DNA of 53,516 bases from Collimonas sp. OK412 (GCF_900112135.1 NZ_FOLC01000009.1:1-53516), one strand, 5' to 3'; numbered from the stretch's first letter, positions 17,233 to 28,680 are shown. Notes: generated from the letters alone by a model not told the origin. Translations and numbers: made by a program.

Positions 17233-17880
17233 TCATTCTCCACGATTGAAAAATTCGCGCTTGCCGCGCATGCCGTCGATGCGCGCCAAGAGCAAGCTGA
17301 AATCGGCATCGCTGCCGGCCAGGTCCAGGTGTTCGTTATTGACGATCATCAGCGGTGCTTCGTCGTAGTGATAGAAGAAGCGGCTGTAGCTTTCGCACAG
17401 GCGCGCCAGGTACTCCGGCGAAATGCTTGCTTCCATCTCGATGCCGCGCTTCCTGATGCGCTCAATCAGGGTTTCCGGCTCGGCCTGCAGGTAAATCACC
17501 AGGTCCGGCGTCGCTGCCTGCGGCCGCAGATGATCGTACATCTGCCGGTATAGCTTCAACTCCTCGTCGGCCAGCGTCAGACGGGCGAAGATAGGATCCT
17601 TGGCCAGCAGGAAATCGGCGACCAGGTGGCCGGAACTGTCGAACATGTCGTTCTGCGCCGAATCGCGCAACTGGTTGATGCGCTGGAACAGGAAGAACAT
17701 CTGGGTCGACAACGCATAGCGCGGCGCATCGCGGTAGAACTTTTCCAGGAAGGGATTGGCTTGCGGCTGCTCCAGCAATACCTTGCCGCCCAGGTGCATG
17801 GCGATCTTGTTGACCAGCGTGGTCTTGCCGACCCCGATCGGGCCTTCGACGACGATGTACTTGTAGCTGTCTAGATTCAT
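17233..17880 (-). CDS. deoxynucleoside kinase
   Basis: A 215-residue P-loop kinase of the deoxyadenosine/deoxyguanosine kinase type, which salvages deoxynucleosides to monophosphates. Walker A is [14 protein letters not shown] (about 9-22). The [12 protein letters not shown] helix and the [13 protein letters not shown] segment contribute to the substrate site, and the LID-like [10 protein letters not shown] holds the arginines. It lies between folK (84-base gap) and panB in the hda-panB operon; its stop falls in the panB ribosome-site region, implying coupling. In betaproteobacteria it commonly sits next to panB and folK. Exact base preference cannot be read from sequence. Confidence 0.85.
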   Translation of the reverse strand: MNLDSYKYIVVEGPIGVGKTTLVNKIAMHLGGKVLLEQPQANPFLEKFYRDAPRYALSTQMFFLFQRINQLRDSAQNDMFDSSGHLVADFLLAKDPIFARLTLADEELKLYRQMYDHLRPQAATPDLVIYLQAEPETLIERIRKRGIEMEASISPEYLARLCESYSRFFYHYDEAPLMIVNNEHLDLAGSDADFSLLLARIDGMRGKREFFNRGE

Positions 17881-17964
17881 GTTTGAGAGATGTGCTGCAT
17901 GCGTGAAAGGATCAGTGTGCCAGAAGCTGGCGCATCCGGCAGGCTGCCCTCATAAAACGGATTC

Positions 17965-18465
17965 TTATATCTTGCGGATGGCCTGGTCCGCGACTTGCGG
18001 GGCAAACTGGTGGGCCGGGCCCTGCTTCGGAATGACGACGAAGGGATCCAGCTGCAGTAGCGGAATCAGGACGAAAGCGCGTTGCGTCATGCGCGGATGC
18101 GGTACGGTCAGCACCGCATCGGCGAATGTCGACTGGCCATATAACAGCAGGTCCAGGTCCAGCGTGCGCGGGGCGTTGGGATAGGGGCGCTGGCGGCCGA
18201 AATCCTGTTCGATCTGTTGCAAGCCTTGCAGCAAGGCATGCGCGCTCAGGCGGGTTTTGATGCGCGCCACGGCGTTGGTGTAATCGTCGCCGCCGGCATC
18301 CAGCGGCGCCGTGCAAAACAGGCTGGATTGCGCATCCAGGCTGGTGTCAGGCAATTTGCCGAGCTGCAGGATGGCGCGCCGGACCTGGCCGCTGGCGTCG
18401 CCCAAGTTGGCGCCGACGCCGATATACGCAGTGACCGCTTCGGCCGCAGGAGAAATTCCGGTCAT
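17965..18465 (-). CDS. folK: 6-hydroxymethyl-7,8-dihydropterin pyrophosphokinase
   Basis: Transfers pyrophosphate from ATP to 6-hydroxymethyl-dihydropterin in folate synthesis. The 166-residue protein begins MTGISPAAEAVTAYIGVGAN; family signatures are AYIGVGANLGD, the FGRQRPYPNAPRTLDLDLLL segment with the metal-binding aspartates, and VPHPRMTQRAFVLIPL. The ATG at 18465 overlaps the pcnB stop by four bases (ATGA). A longer reading to 18690 in the same frame is only a shadow of pcnB. It is the fourth gene of the coupled operon, where folK follows pcnB as in many proteobacteria. Confidence 0.93.
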   Translation of the reverse strand: MTGISPAAEAVTAYIGVGANLGDASGQVRRAILQLGKLPDTSLDAQSSLFCTAPLDAGGDDYTNAVARIKTRLSAHALLQGLQQIEQDFGRQRPYPNAPRTLDLDLLLYGQSTFADAVLTVPHPRMTQRAFVLIPLLQLDPFVVIPKQGPAHQFAPQVADQAIRKI

Positions 18466-19853
18466 TGACCACCTTGATCGTCGTTGCCGCGGCCGCCCGC
18501 GCTGCTGCCTGGATTCACACCCTTGGCGCCGCTGCGCGAGCCGCGCCGGCGCGCACGCTTTTTGGCGGGAGCCGCTTCGGCTGCCACCTTCGGTTTTTGC
18601 GCCAGCAGCAGTTCGCGCTCGGCGCCGTCGCCCTCCATGAAGGCGGTCCACCACTCGCCGATTTCGCCGTCGATCTCGCCAGAAGCGCAACGCAGCAGCA
18701 GGAAGTCGTAGCCGGCGCGCAGGCGCAGGTGTTCCAGCAGCTTGTATGGCGCCTTGCCGACCCGGCGCTCAAAGCGCGGCTGCATGGCCCAGATGTCGCG
18801 CATGTCGGAAGCGATCTTGCGCTGCAGGGCCAGCTTGTCGGTTTGCGCTTCCAGCACGTCGTCGGCCGCCAGGTGCAGCGCCGGGATAGGGAATTCGCCG
18901 GCGGCCTTGTAGGCGGTCCATTTTTCCAGCACCTGGTGCCACAGCAGGGATGCAAACAGGAAGCCGGGGGAAACCGGCTTGCCCTGCTGCACGCGGACAT
19001 CCGTATTGGCCAGCGCCAGGGTGACGAATTTTTCGCCCAGCGGCTGCTCCAGCACCACGTCGAGCAAAGGCAGCAAGCCGTGATGCAGGCCCTCCTTGCG
19101 CAATTGCTGCAGGCAGGCCAGGGCGTGGCCGCTCATCAGCAGCTTCAGCATTTCGTCGAATACCCGCGCCGCCGGCACATTGTCGATCAGCGCCGCCATC
19201 ACCGGTATCGGCGCGCGGGTGGCCGGGTCGATCGTAAACTTGAGCTTGGCGGCGAAACGCACGATGCGCAGCATGCGCACCGGGTCTTCGCGGAAGCGCG
19301 CTTCCGGCTCGCCGATGATGCGCAAGGTCTTGGCGCGGATATCGTCGATGCCGCCGTGGTAGTCGAGCACGCTTTCGGTGGCCGGATCGTAGTACATCGC
19401 ATTGATGGTGAAATCGCGCCGCACCGCATCTTCGTGCTGCTCGCCGAAGGTGTTGTCGCGCAATACGCGGCCATGCTCATCTTTCGGCGAGCCGTCGGAG
19501 GAAGCGCCGCGGAAGGTGGTGACTTCGATCAGTTCCTGGCCGAACATCACGTGCACGATCTGGAACCGCTTGCCGATGATGAAGGCGCGCCGGAACAGGC
19601 GCTTGACCTGTTCCGGCGTGGCGTTGGTGGCGACGTCGAAATCCTTGGGCTTCACGCCCAGCAGCAGGTCGCGCACCGCGCCGCCGACGATAAAGGCCTT
19701 GAAGCCGTTATCCTGCAGGGTCTTGGTGACCCTTACCGCATTCGGCGATACCAGCTGTGGATCGATGCCATGCTGTTTAGGGCCGAGTACCAACGGTTGG
19801 GTGGGATCTTTTTTCTTTTTCCCAAGGATGGAGCGAATCAGCTTCTTGATCAT
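18462..19853 (-). CDS. pcnB: poly(A) polymerase I
   Basis: Adds 3-prime poly(A) tails to RNA and so promotes its decay. The 463-residue protein has the class II nucleotidyltransferase signature IVGGAVRDLLLGVKPKDFDV with the catalytic aspartates, then FRRAFIIGKRFQIVHV, RRDFTINAMYYDP and FREDPVRMLRIVRFAAKL typical of the PcnB/CCA-adding superfamily. The C-terminal thirty residues are strongly basic (KKRARRRGSRSGAKG), an RNA-binding tail. It is distinguished from tRNA CCA-adding enzymes by length, this tail and the pcnB-folK order. Four-base overlaps with the upstream HAD gene and downstream folK indicate translational coupling. Confidence 0.92.
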   Translation of the reverse strand: MIKKLIRSILGKKKKDPTQPLVLGPKQHGIDPQLVSPNAVRVTKTLQDNGFKAFIVGGAVRDLLLGVKPKDFDVATNATPEQVKRLFRRAFIIGKRFQIVHVMFGQELIEVTTFRGASSDGSPKDEHGRVLRDNTFGEQHEDAVRRDFTINAMYYDPATESVLDYHGGIDDIRAKTLRIIGEPEARFREDPVRMLRIVRFAAKLKFTIDPATRAPIPVMAALIDNVPAARVFDEMLKLLMSGHALACLQQLRKEGLHHGLLPLLDVVLEQPLGEKFVTLALANTDVRVQQGKPVSPGFLFASLLWHQVLEKWTAYKAAGEFPIPALHLAADDVLEAQTDKLALQRKIASDMRDIWAMQPRFERRVGKAPYKLLEHLRLRAGYDFLLLRCASGEIDGEIGEWWTAFMEGDGAERELLLAQKPKVAAEAAPAKKRARRRGSRSGAKGVNPGSSAGGRGNDDQGGQ

Positions 19854-20524
19854 TGCGCGTCGAATAAATTCAGGATGGGCCAGCCGTGGGCAATTGCATG
19901 CTCTTTCAAGCGGGCGTTCGGATTGGTGGCGATGGGGTCGGTGACCAGCGCCATCAGCGGCAGGTCGTTGTGCGAATCGCTATAGAAAAAACTGCGCGGG
20001 AAGCTGGCCAGCGTCATGTCCATGGTCGCCAGCCAGGCATGGGTGTGGATCACCTTGCCGGGACCGTAGGTGGGCGTATCCAGCAGCTTGCCGGTGATCT
20101 CGCCGTCGCCGGTGGTTTCCGGGTCGGAGGCGATCAGGAAATCGACGCCCAGGGCCTTGGCGATCGGCTCGGTGACAAAGCTGTTGGTGGCGGTCACGAT
20201 CGCCACCAGGTCGCCGGCGTCCTGGTGTTTCTGCAGCAAGGCGCGCGCCGCCGGGGTAATCTGCGGATGGATCACTTGCGCCATGAACTGCTCATGCCAG
20301 GCATCAAGCTGCTTGCGCGGGAATTGCGACAAGGTGCCGAATGCGAACTCCAGGTACTTGACCGGATCCAGCGTACCGGCCTGGTATTGGGCAAACCACT
20401 CGGCGTTGCTCTTTTCAAAGGCATCGGGATCGACTGCGCCGATGCGCACCAGGAACTGCCCCCATTCATAGTCTGAATCGACAGGCAGCAGCGTATGGTC
20501 AAGGTCGAATAGGGCCAGGTTCAT
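19850..20524 (-). CDS. HAD-IB family phosphatase
   Basis: A 224-residue haloacid dehalogenase-type hydrolase. Motif I is LALFDLDHTLLP (nucleophile Asp at residue 7), motif II lies in IVTATNSF, and motif III/IV is FYSDSHNDLPLM. The helical cap falls between motifs I and II, as in phosphoserine phosphatase relatives. Homologues at this locus are variously annotated as phosphoserine- or histidinol-phosphatase, and the sequence does not decide. The start overlaps the hda stop and the stop overlaps the pcnB start, each by four bases, so it is an integral part of the operon. Confidence 0.85.
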   Translation of the reverse strand: MNLALFDLDHTLLPVDSDYEWGQFLVRIGAVDPDAFEKSNAEWFAQYQAGTLDPVKYLEFAFGTLSQFPRKQLDAWHEQFMAQVIHPQITPAARALLQKHQDAGDLVAIVTATNSFVTEPIAKALGVDFLIASDPETTGDGEITGKLLDTPTYGPGKVIHTHAWLATMDMTLASFPRSFFYSDSHNDLPLMALVTDPIATNPNARLKEHAIAHGWPILNLFDAQ

Positions 20525-21222
20525 AGTGATTGTTTATCTTCGGATTCGAGTTGCAGCAAGCTGCGTAGCAAGGGCAGCGTTATTGGGCGCTGGGTTTCCA
20601 GCGAATAGCGGTCGAGCTCGTCCAGCATGGCCGACAAAGAACGCATGTCGCGCCGGAAATGCGTAATCAGGTAGGGTAACACGCCGCTCGACAGATGCAG
20701 CCCGCGCGCTTGCGCCGCGTGCGTCAGGGCGGCGATCTTTTCTTCATCGCTCAAACCGTGCAGCTGGTAGATCAGGCCCCAGCCGAGGCGCGTCCGCAGG
20801 TCTTCGCGCACGCTCAGCTCGGACGGCGGCAGTTCGCCGCTGGTGACCAGCCAGCCGCCGTGCTCGCGGATCTGGTTGAACAGGTTGAAGGCTTCTATCT
20901 GGTCGCCGGCCGACAATTTGTCGCAGTTGTCGATCAGGTAGCCAGCGACATCCGGCGAAAAAATGAAGGCGCCGGCGTCGTTATTCGGACCATGGATCAG
21001 GCGCGCGCTGGTGCTGCTGGCCAGCGCCTGCAGCACATGGCTCTTGCCGGCGCCGGCCTGGCCCCACAGGTAAACGAAGCGGTCGCCCGGCGCGGTGAGG
21101 GATTTCGCCGATGGCGCGACCAGACGCTGCAAGAACTGTAAGGCTTCTTGGTTCTGCCCGACCACGAAAGTAGCCAGGGTCTGCGGCTCGTCCGCAGTAA
21201 TGTCCAGCGTTAGCTGCCTCAT
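20521..21222 (-). CDS. hda: DnaA regulatory inactivator Hda
   Basis: A 233-residue AAA+ protein related to DnaA. With the DNA-bound sliding clamp it stimulates ATP hydrolysis by DnaA and so limits re-initiation of replication. The N-terminal QLTLDI (residues 3-8) is the clamp-binding hexapeptide. Walker A reads WGQAGAGKSHVLQAL, and Arg-rich sensor segments RTRLGWGLIYQL and HFRRDMRSLSAMLDELD follow. It lacks the DnaA DNA-binding domain. It is the first gene of the minus-strand operon through panB and lies 52 bases after the AI-2E-type gene. Confidence 0.9.
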   Translation of the reverse strand: MRQLTLDITADEPQTLATFVVGQNQEALQFLQRLVAPSAKSLTAPGDRFVYLWGQAGAGKSHVLQALASSTSARLIHGPNNDAGAFIFSPDVAGYLIDNCDKLSAGDQIEAFNLFNQIREHGGWLVTSGELPPSELSVREDLRTRLGWGLIYQLHGLSDEEKIAALTHAAQARGLHLSSGVLPYLITHFRRDMRSLSAMLDELDRYSLETQRPITLPLLRSLLQLESEDKQSL

Positions 21223-21274
21223 TCTTGTTTCTTCACTTGTTACTTAAACTCAATCAATTGGAGAGCATTATTGC

Positions 21275-22357
21275 TTAGGTATTATAAAAACTGCTGTCCA
21301 GGTAATGTGCGCGCACATGCTTGACCACCACCGACATGATCGCCGAACACGGCAGCGCCAGCAGTATGCCGACGAAGCCGAACAGCTGGCCGAAGGCCAT
21401 CAAGGCAAAAATCACTACCAGCGGATGCAGGCCGATGCGCTCGCCTACCAGGCGCGGCGTCAGGATAAAACTTTCCAGCACCTGGCCGATGCCATACACG
21501 ATGGCGACTGCAATCAGTCCGTGCCAGCCGCTGAACTGCAGCATCGCCGCAATCAGCGCCAGCCCCAGCCCGAGGCCGAAGCCGACATACGGGATGAATA
21601 CCAGCAGGCCGGTAATAATGCCAACAGGCAACGCCACGTCAAAACCCGCGATCGCCAGCCCGGTCGAATAATAAATCGCCAGAACCAACATTACCAGCAA
21701 TTGGCCGCGCAAATACTGCGCCAGCAGGCTGTCTACCTCCTGCGTCATGTTGCCGATCTTGCCTTGCCAGCGGCGCGGCACCAGCCGGCTCGCGCGCGCG
21801 ACGATCGCATGCCAGTCCTGCAGCAGGTAGAACAGCACAACCGGCACCAGCAGGATGGTGGCGAGCCAGCCCAGCACCGCGGTGCCGCCGACCTTGACCG
21901 AAGCCAGCACCGAGGTCCAGATCTCGTCGCCGCTGGTGGCCAGCTGCTTGGTCAGCATCTCTTTGATGCCGGTGCCGTCCAGCCGTACATTGATGCCGAA
22001 ATCCTGCAGGTGCGGGCCGATCACGCCGTCCAGCTTGTTGAGGAAATTGGGGATCTGGTCTTGCAGCAAGGGAAACTCTTTGCGCAACACCGGCACCACG
22101 ATCAGGATCACCGCCAGGATCGCGAACACCAGCAGCAGTATCACGATCAGCACCGCCAGCGCGCGCGGAAAGGGAAACTTGCCGATCTTCCTGCGCGCCA
22201 GCCAGTCAACCCCGGGATTGAGCGCGTAGGCGAGGATGGCGGAGGCGATGAAAGGCGTCAGGATCGGTCCCAAGGCCACCATCAGCGCTATCAGCAACAG
22301 GCCCAGTCCTAGCCATAATGCGGTTTGTTTTTGTTCGTCGGTAAAAGAAAATGGCAT
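21275..22357 (-). CDS. AI-2E family transporter (PerM-like)
   Basis: A 360-residue inner-membrane protein. Hydrophobic helices are visible near residues 12-35, 65-90, 155-180, 215-240, 245-275, 280-300 and 310-340, giving the seven to eight spans of the family. The characteristic soluble segment after the third helix (about 95-150) precedes a PLLVGERIGLHP-type motif, read here as LTPRLVGERIGLHPLVVIF. Members export autoinducer-2 or act in ion exchange; the cargo here is unknown. It lies upstream of hda on the same strand and diverges from purM. The 263-base gap to purM must hold both promoters, but no single clear one stands out. Confidence 0.85.
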   Translation of the reverse strand: MPFSFTDEQKQTALWLGLGLLLIALMVALGPILTPFIASAILAYALNPGVDWLARRKIGKFPFPRALAVLIVILLLVFAILAVILIVVPVLRKEFPLLQDQIPNFLNKLDGVIGPHLQDFGINVRLDGTGIKEMLTKQLATSGDEIWTSVLASVKVGGTAVLGWLATILLVPVVLFYLLQDWHAIVARASRLVPRRWQGKIGNMTQEVDSLLAQYLRGQLLVMLVLAIYYSTGLAIAGFDVALPVGIITGLLVFIPYVGFGLGLGLALIAAMLQFSGWHGLIAVAIVYGIGQVLESFILTPRLVGERIGLHPLVVIFALMAFGQLFGFVGILLALPCSAIMSVVVKHVRAHYLDSSFYNT

Positions 22358-22620
22358 GGAATCGAAAGTTTGATGGATCGGTTTGATAAAATACCGCTTT
22401 TACCGCGCAATAACCTGGCCGAAACCAAGCGATTGGAAAGTTAAAAACAAGCTGAAAACAAGACAAAACCCGTGGGAAAGCCGTATTCTCCACTGATTTA
22501 CCTCTTGTTTGGCTGTTTTTGGCCGGTTATTTGACCTGACAGGCAACGCTGATGCAGCGCTGAATCTCAGGTGCGTGGCCGAATTCCCCCTATTTTACCG
22601 CCTCTGCCGCCAATCACATC

Positions 22621-23673
22621 ATGACTTCCACTTCAAACGTGTCCAACGTTCCTCTCTCTTACCGCGATGCCGGTGTTGATATCGACGCCGGCGACGCCCT
22701 GGTCGAGGCCATCAAACCCTTTGCAAAGCGCACCATGCGCGAAGGCGTGATGGGCGGCATCGGCGGTTTCGGCGCCCTGTTCGAAATCAGCAAGAAATTC
22801 AAGGAGCCGGTGCTGGTGTCGGGCACCGACGGCGTCGGCACCAAGCTGAAGCTGGCTTTCCACCTGAAGCGCCACGATACGGTCGGCATCGACCTGGTGG
22901 CGATGAGCGTCAACGACATCCTGGTGCAAGGCGCCGAGCCGCTGTTTTTCCTGGATTATTTCGCGTGCGGCAAGCTTGACGTGCCTAGCGCCACCGACGT
23001 CATCAAGGGCATCGCCAAAGGTTGCGAGCTGGCAGGCTGCGCCCTGATCGGCGGCGAAACCGCTGAAATGCCGACCATGTACCCGGACGGCGAATACGAC
23101 CTGGCCGGCTTCGCGGTCGGCGCGGTGGAAAAATCGAAACTGATCGACGGCACCAAAATCACCCCGGGCGACGTAGTGCTGGGCCTGGCGTCCTCCGGCG
23201 CGCACTCCAACGGCTATTCGCTGGTGCGCAAGATCATCGAAGTCGCCCAGCCCGACCTGGATGCAGACTTCCACGGCCGCAAGCTGGCCGACGTGCTGAT
23301 GGAGCCTACCCGCATCTACGTCAAGCCGTTGCTGGCGCTGATGGAGTCGATGGAAGTCAAGGGCATGGTGCACATCACCGGCGGCGGCCTGGTGGAAAAC
23401 ATTCCGCGCGTACTGCAGGACAACCTGACCGCCGCGTTGCACAGCGACAGCTGGACCATGCCGCCGCTGTTCACCTGGCTGCAGCAGCATGGCAAGGTGG
23501 CTGACGCAGAAATGCATCGCGTCTTCAACTGCGGCATCGGCATGACTGTCATCGTCGCCAAGGAAAACGCCGACGCTGCCGTCGCGCAACTGCAAGCCGC
23601 GGGCGAAACCGTCTACCGGATCGGCGAAATCCGCGCCCGCGCCGAAGGCGAAGCGCAGACTATCGTGGTGTAA
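22621..23673 (+). CDS. purM: phosphoribosylformylglycinamidine cyclo-ligase
   Basis: AIR synthetase of purine synthesis; closes the imidazole ring using ATP in the cytoplasm. The 350-residue protein shows family motifs [65 protein letters not shown] and [12 protein letters not shown]. The start at 22621 gives the usual length. It is transcribed away from the AI-2E-type gene and ends at a strong terminator shared with the converging carbonic anhydrase gene. purN, a frequent neighbour in other bacteria, is absent here. Confidence 0.96.
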   Translation: MTSTSNVSNVPLSYRDAGVDIDAGDALVEAIKPFAKRTMREGVMGGIGGFGALFEISKKFKEPVLVSGTDGVGTKLKLAFHLKRHDTVGIDLVAMSVNDILVQGAEPLFFLDYFACGKLDVPSATDVIKGIAKGCELAGCALIGGETAEMPTMYPDGEYDLAGFAVGAVEKSKLIDGTKITPGDVVLGLASSGAHSNGYSLVRKIIEVAQPDLDADFHGRKLADVLMEPTRIYVKPLLALMESMEVKGMVHITGGGLVENIPRVLQDNLTAALHSDSWTMPPLFTWLQQHGKVADAEMHRVFNCGIGMTVIVAKENADAAVAQLQAAGETVYRIGEIRARAEGEAQTIVV

Positions 23674-23697
23674 CTGCGGTACGGCCTGCCCCAAAAG

Positions 23698-23731
23698 AAA
23701 AAGACGACCGTTGATTGGTCGTCTTTTTTTT
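23698..23731. terminator. bidirectional terminator after purM
   Basis: AAAAAGACGACC (23698-23709) pairs with GGTCGTCTTTTT (23717-23728) around a seven-base loop and continues into T residues. The A-rich left arm lets it serve the converging carbonic anhydrase transcript too. Confidence 0.92.
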
Positions 23732-23770
23732 GTCCGATGATTGCCAGGCGCCAGGCAAACTCAGGCGGCT

Positions 23771-24439
23771 TTAATCTTCGTAGCGCTTCAAGCTGGCCGC
23801 CATGCCCTTTTCCAGGTCGGACATGCAGCTGACTGTCACTTCCAGGTCGCGCAACAGGCCGTCGCGCACGCCATACACCCAGCTATGGATGGTCAGCGGC
23901 TGGCCGCGGTCCCAGGCGTCCTGGACGATGGTGGTGCGGCAGATGTTGGCGACCTGCTCCATCGAATTCAGTTCACACAGGCGGTCGTGGCGCACGGTTT
24001 CCGGCAAGGCTTCGCCCAGGTAGCGTTCATGCTTCTGGTGCACGTCTTCAACGTGGCGCAGCCAGTTGTCAGCCAACCCGACACGACGCTTGGTCAGCGC
24101 CGCATGGACGCCGGAGCAGCCGTAATGGCCGACCACAAAAACGTGCTTGACCTTCAGAACGTCTACCGCAAACTGCAGCACCGACAAACAGTTCAGGTCG
24201 CTGTGCGCGACCACGTTGGCGATGTTGCGGTGAACGAACAGCTCACCCGGCAGCAAGCCCAGCAATTCATTTGCCGGCACCCTGCTGTCGGAACACCCGA
24301 TCCAGAAATACTCCGGCGCCTGCTGCGACGCCAGTTTTTTGAAAAATTCCGGATCGCGGGCGGTAATTGCCGCCGCCCACTCGCGGTTTCTCTGGAAAAG
24401 GTCTTCTCGGGTCAGGGATTGCTTGTTGTTTGCTGTCAT
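23771..24439 (-). CDS. can: beta-class carbonic anhydrase
   Basis: Interconverts CO2 and bicarbonate, supplying bicarbonate to carboxylases. The 222-residue protein has the zinc ligands Cys49 and Asp51 in WIGCSDSRVP and His105 and Cys108 in VVGHYGCSGV, together with HRNIANVV, all diagnostic of the beta class. Length and residues match the E. coli Can type. It converges on purM with a shared terminator and follows the chalcone isomerase-like gene on the same strand after 134 bases, without an evident terminator between them. Confidence 0.94.
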   Translation of the reverse strand: MTANNKQSLTREDLFQRNREWAAAITARDPEFFKKLASQQAPEYFWIGCSDSRVPANELLGLLPGELFVHRNIANVVAHSDLNCLSVLQFAVDVLKVKHVFVVGHYGCSGVHAALTKRRVGLADNWLRHVEDVHQKHERYLGEALPETVRHDRLCELNSMEQVANICRTTIVQDAWDRGQPLTIHSWVYGVRDGLLRDLEVTVSCMSDLEKGMAASLKRYED

Positions 24440-24573
24440 CGTTTTCTATTCAATAAAGTTCCATCTGCATAGTGTTTTTGCAACACATGCGCGACATCCT
24501 GGGCCTTATTTTATAGAAAGTTGGATATCGCCATCGGCTTTTATCCGATATGCAGCATTCCCTTTGGCGCAAC

Positions 24574-25173
24574 CTATCCTGTCTGGCCCAGCAACAAGAG
24601 CTTCAGCTTGCTGTCCGCCGGTTTCTCGCCCAGCCAGATTTTCAGCAGAGCGTTGTAGAACACCAGGTCAGGCAGCGTCTCCGATACCGGCTTGCCGTTG
24701 AAGTGGATCTGCGTGCCGACGCCTGGAATCCAGTCGGTGGTCATCACATCGCCTTTTTTCAGCTCCGGGATCGAGGCAAACAGTTCGCCGAATTTCAGCA
24801 GCTGGTTGACGATCTTCGACTTGTCCGCCTTGTCCACATTGTTCTGGATGCCGCTCATGAAAGCACGGCTGAAATCTTCGCTGCTGACGTCGCGCAGCAT
24901 CACCAGTTCGATCCGGCGCGCGCCCGGCGCTGCCAGTACGTCCGGCACCGTGGTTTTCTTGTCGGACAAATATAAGGCAGCGGTATAGACCTTGAAAATG
25001 ACCTTATAGCGGATCCCGGCGCCGTTGAGCTTCAGGTCCTGGTTGCCGACCTTGGCGGTTTCTTCGATCTTGACGCCGGCCACGTCTACCGCAAATGCAC
25101 CCTGCGCCAGGAACAACGCAGACAACACGCAGGCGCAAGCCCCTGCACGCTTCAAACGAGCAACTATCTTCAT
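24574..25173 (-). CDS. chalcone isomerase-like periplasmic protein
   Basis: A 199-residue protein of the bacterial chalcone isomerase-like family; members are generally not flavonoid enzymes and their role is unknown. The ATG at 25173 follows GGGGGA, a strong ribosome site, and starts a signal peptide (MKIVARLKRAGACACVLSAL, probable cut after GAFA), so it is exported. An in-frame extension up to 25284 lacks a ribosome site and would bury the leader. Core segments are VDVAGVKIEETAKV, KVIFKVYTAALYLSDKKT and MLRDVSSEDFSRAFMSGI. It stands between dnaJ and the carbonic anhydrase gene. Confidence 0.85.
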   Translation of the reverse strand: MKIVARLKRAGACACVLSALFLAQGAFAVDVAGVKIEETAKVGNQDLKLNGAGIRYKVIFKVYTAALYLSDKKTTVPDVLAAPGARRIELVMLRDVSSEDFSRAFMSGIQNNVDKADKSKIVNQLLKFGELFASIPELKKGDVMTTDWIPGVGTQIHFNGKPVSETLPDLVFYNALLKIWLGEKPADSKLKLLLLGQTG

Positions 25174-25342
25174 GTCTCCCCCTATGTTTGTATATGGAGT
25201 TTGAGTTTGTATCGACCGCAAATAAAAGAACGATCGTTTTATTATTACCCTATACAGAATAGTGAGCTGGACAAAATTATGCAATAAAGAATTTGTTAAC
25301 GATGATTGGGCAGCGCGCCCATGCCTATGGGAGCCGCCATGA

Positions 25343-25376
25343 AAAAAGCCGCCAACCTTGTACGGTTGGCGGCTTT
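25343..25376 (-). terminator. terminator of the grpE-dnaK-dnaJ operon
   Basis: AAAGCCGCCAACC (25345-25357) pairs with GGTTGGCGGCTTT (25364-25376), a 13-base perfect stem with a six-base loop. On the minus strand it ends in a run of six T, 24 bases after the dnaJ stop. Confidence 0.93.
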
Positions 25377-25399
25377 CGCGAGGCTAAGGGTAGTCCTGC

Positions 25400-26524
25400 T
25401 TACTCGAAGAACTCTTTGACCTTGTCTTTCCAGGACTTGCTCTGCGGACTGTGCTTGGCGCCGCCTTCGCTGGTCAGCTGCTCGAATTCCTGCAGCAGCG
25501 CTTTCTGGCGGTCGTTCAGTTTGACTGGGGTCTCGACCACGACATGGCAGAACAGGTCGCCGGCATAACCCGAGCGCACACCCTTGATGCCCTTGCTGCG
25601 CAGGCGGAAAGTCTTGCCGGACTGGGTGCCGTCGGGAATCGTGAAGGAAGCCTTGCCGTTCAATGTAGGCACTTCGATTTCACCGCCCAGGGCGGCTTTG
25701 GCGAACGAGATCGGCATTTCGCAATGGAGGTCGTCGCCTTCGCGCTGGAACACCGCATGCGGCTTGATGTGGATTTCCACGTACAGGTCGCCGGTCGGTC
25801 CGCCGTTCATGCCTGGCTCGCCGTTGCCGGAAGAGCGGATCCGCATGCCGTCGTCGATCCCGGCCGGGATCTTCACTTCCAGCGTCTTGTTGCGCTTGAT
25901 GCGTCCTGCGCCGGCGCAGGATGGGCATGGCTCCGGAATGATCTTGCCGCTGCCGTGGCATTTCGGGCAAGTCTGCTGGATGCTGAAGAAACCTTGCTGC
26001 ATCCTGACCTGGCCGTGGCCGCCGCAGGTTGGACAGGTGATCGGCTCGGTGCCGGGTTTGGCGCCGCTACCGTGGCAGGGCTCGCACTCGTCCCAGCTTG
26101 GCACCCGGATAGTGGTGTCGAAACCGTGCGCCGCTTGTTCCAGCGTGATTTCGAGGTTGTAGCGCAAGTCGGCGCCGCGGTATACCTGCGGTCCGCCGCC
26201 ACGGCCGCCGCGGCCACCGCCGCCGCCGAAGATGTCGCCGAAGATATCGCCAAAGGCGTCGGCAAAACCGCCGCCGCCACCGCCGCCGCCCATGTTAGGG
26301 TCGACCCCGGCATGGCCGTAACGGTCGTAGGCCTCGCGCTTTTGCGGATCGGCCAGCATTTCGTAGGCTTCTTTCGCCTCTTTGAATTTCTCTTCCGCAC
26401 CTTTGCTGTCCGGATTGCGGTCCGGATGATGCTTCATTGCGAGCTTGCGGTACGCCTTCTTGATTTCGTCATCAGTAGCGTTTTTCGCAACACCCAATAT
26501 TTCGTAAAAATCACGCTTCGCCAT
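25400..26524 (-). CDS. dnaJ: chaperone DnaJ
   Basis: Hsp40 co-chaperone that delivers substrates to DnaK and stimulates its ATPase. The 374-residue protein has the J domain with HPD ([11 protein letters not shown]), a glycine/phenylalanine-rich linker with long glycine runs (about 75-110), four zinc-finger repeats ([32 protein letters not shown]) and the C-terminal substrate domain. It is the third gene of the heat-shock operon; the 117-base gap from dnaK carries a long hairpin, and a strong terminator follows. Confidence 0.97.
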   Translation of the reverse strand: MAKRDFYEILGVAKNATDDEIKKAYRKLAMKHHPDRNPDSKGAEEKFKEAKEAYEMLADPQKREAYDRYGHAGVDPNMGGGGGGGGFADAFGDIFGDIFGGGGGRGGRGGGPQVYRGADLRYNLEITLEQAAHGFDTTIRVPSWDECEPCHGSGAKPGTEPITCPTCGGHGQVRMQQGFFSIQQTCPKCHGSGKIIPEPCPSCAGAGRIKRNKTLEVKIPAGIDDGMRIRSSGNGEPGMNGGPTGDLYVEIHIKPHAVFQREGDDLHCEMPISFAKAALGGEIEVPTLNGKASFTIPDGTQSGKTFRLRSKGIKGVRSGYAGDLFCHVVVETPVKLNDRQKALLQEFEQLTSEGGAKHSPQSKSWKDKVKEFFE

Positions 26525-26588
26525 CTTTTTGCACCCAGTTGTTTAAGCGAAAACGCCGAACAGAGCTGCAATAGCATCTGCCCGGCGC

Positions 26589-26640
26589 ATCTTCGCGCCG
26601 GTTCGCCGATATAAAGCGGCAAACCGGCGCTGACGAAGAT
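26589..26640 (-). promoter_or_regulatory. long hairpin between dnaK and dnaJ
   Basis: ATCTTCG-CGCCGGTT (26589-26603) and GCCG (26605-26608) pair with CGGC (26617-26620), AACCGGCG (26622-26629) and CGAAGAT (26634-26640), with small internal bulges. It starts two bases after the dnaK stop and has no T-run, so it more likely stabilises the dnaK message or tunes dnaJ expression than ends transcription fully. Confidence 0.6.
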
Positions 26641-26641
26641 C

Positions 26642-28576
<1,935 letters not shown>

Positions 28577-28623
28577 GGTGTGTGTCCTTTACTGAATATC
28601 TGGTTAATGTTTTGATGGTCTGA

Positions 28624-28651
28624 ATATAGGGAGAAAAGCGGCGCTTTCAAG
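28624..28651 (-). promoter_or_regulatory. dnaK: sigma-32-type promoter upstream of dnaK
   Basis: On the minus strand CTTGAAA (28651-28645), a 13-base spacer and CCCTATAT (28631-28624) fit the heat-shock consensus CTTGAAA-N13/14-CCCCATNT. The -35 box lies inside the perfect inverted repeat GCGCTT-AAGCGC. It sits about 50 bases before the dnaK ATG, within the grpE-dnaK gap. Confidence 0.75.
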
Positions 28652-28680
28652 CGCTGGCACGCTTATTCCTGGCGTTTTTT

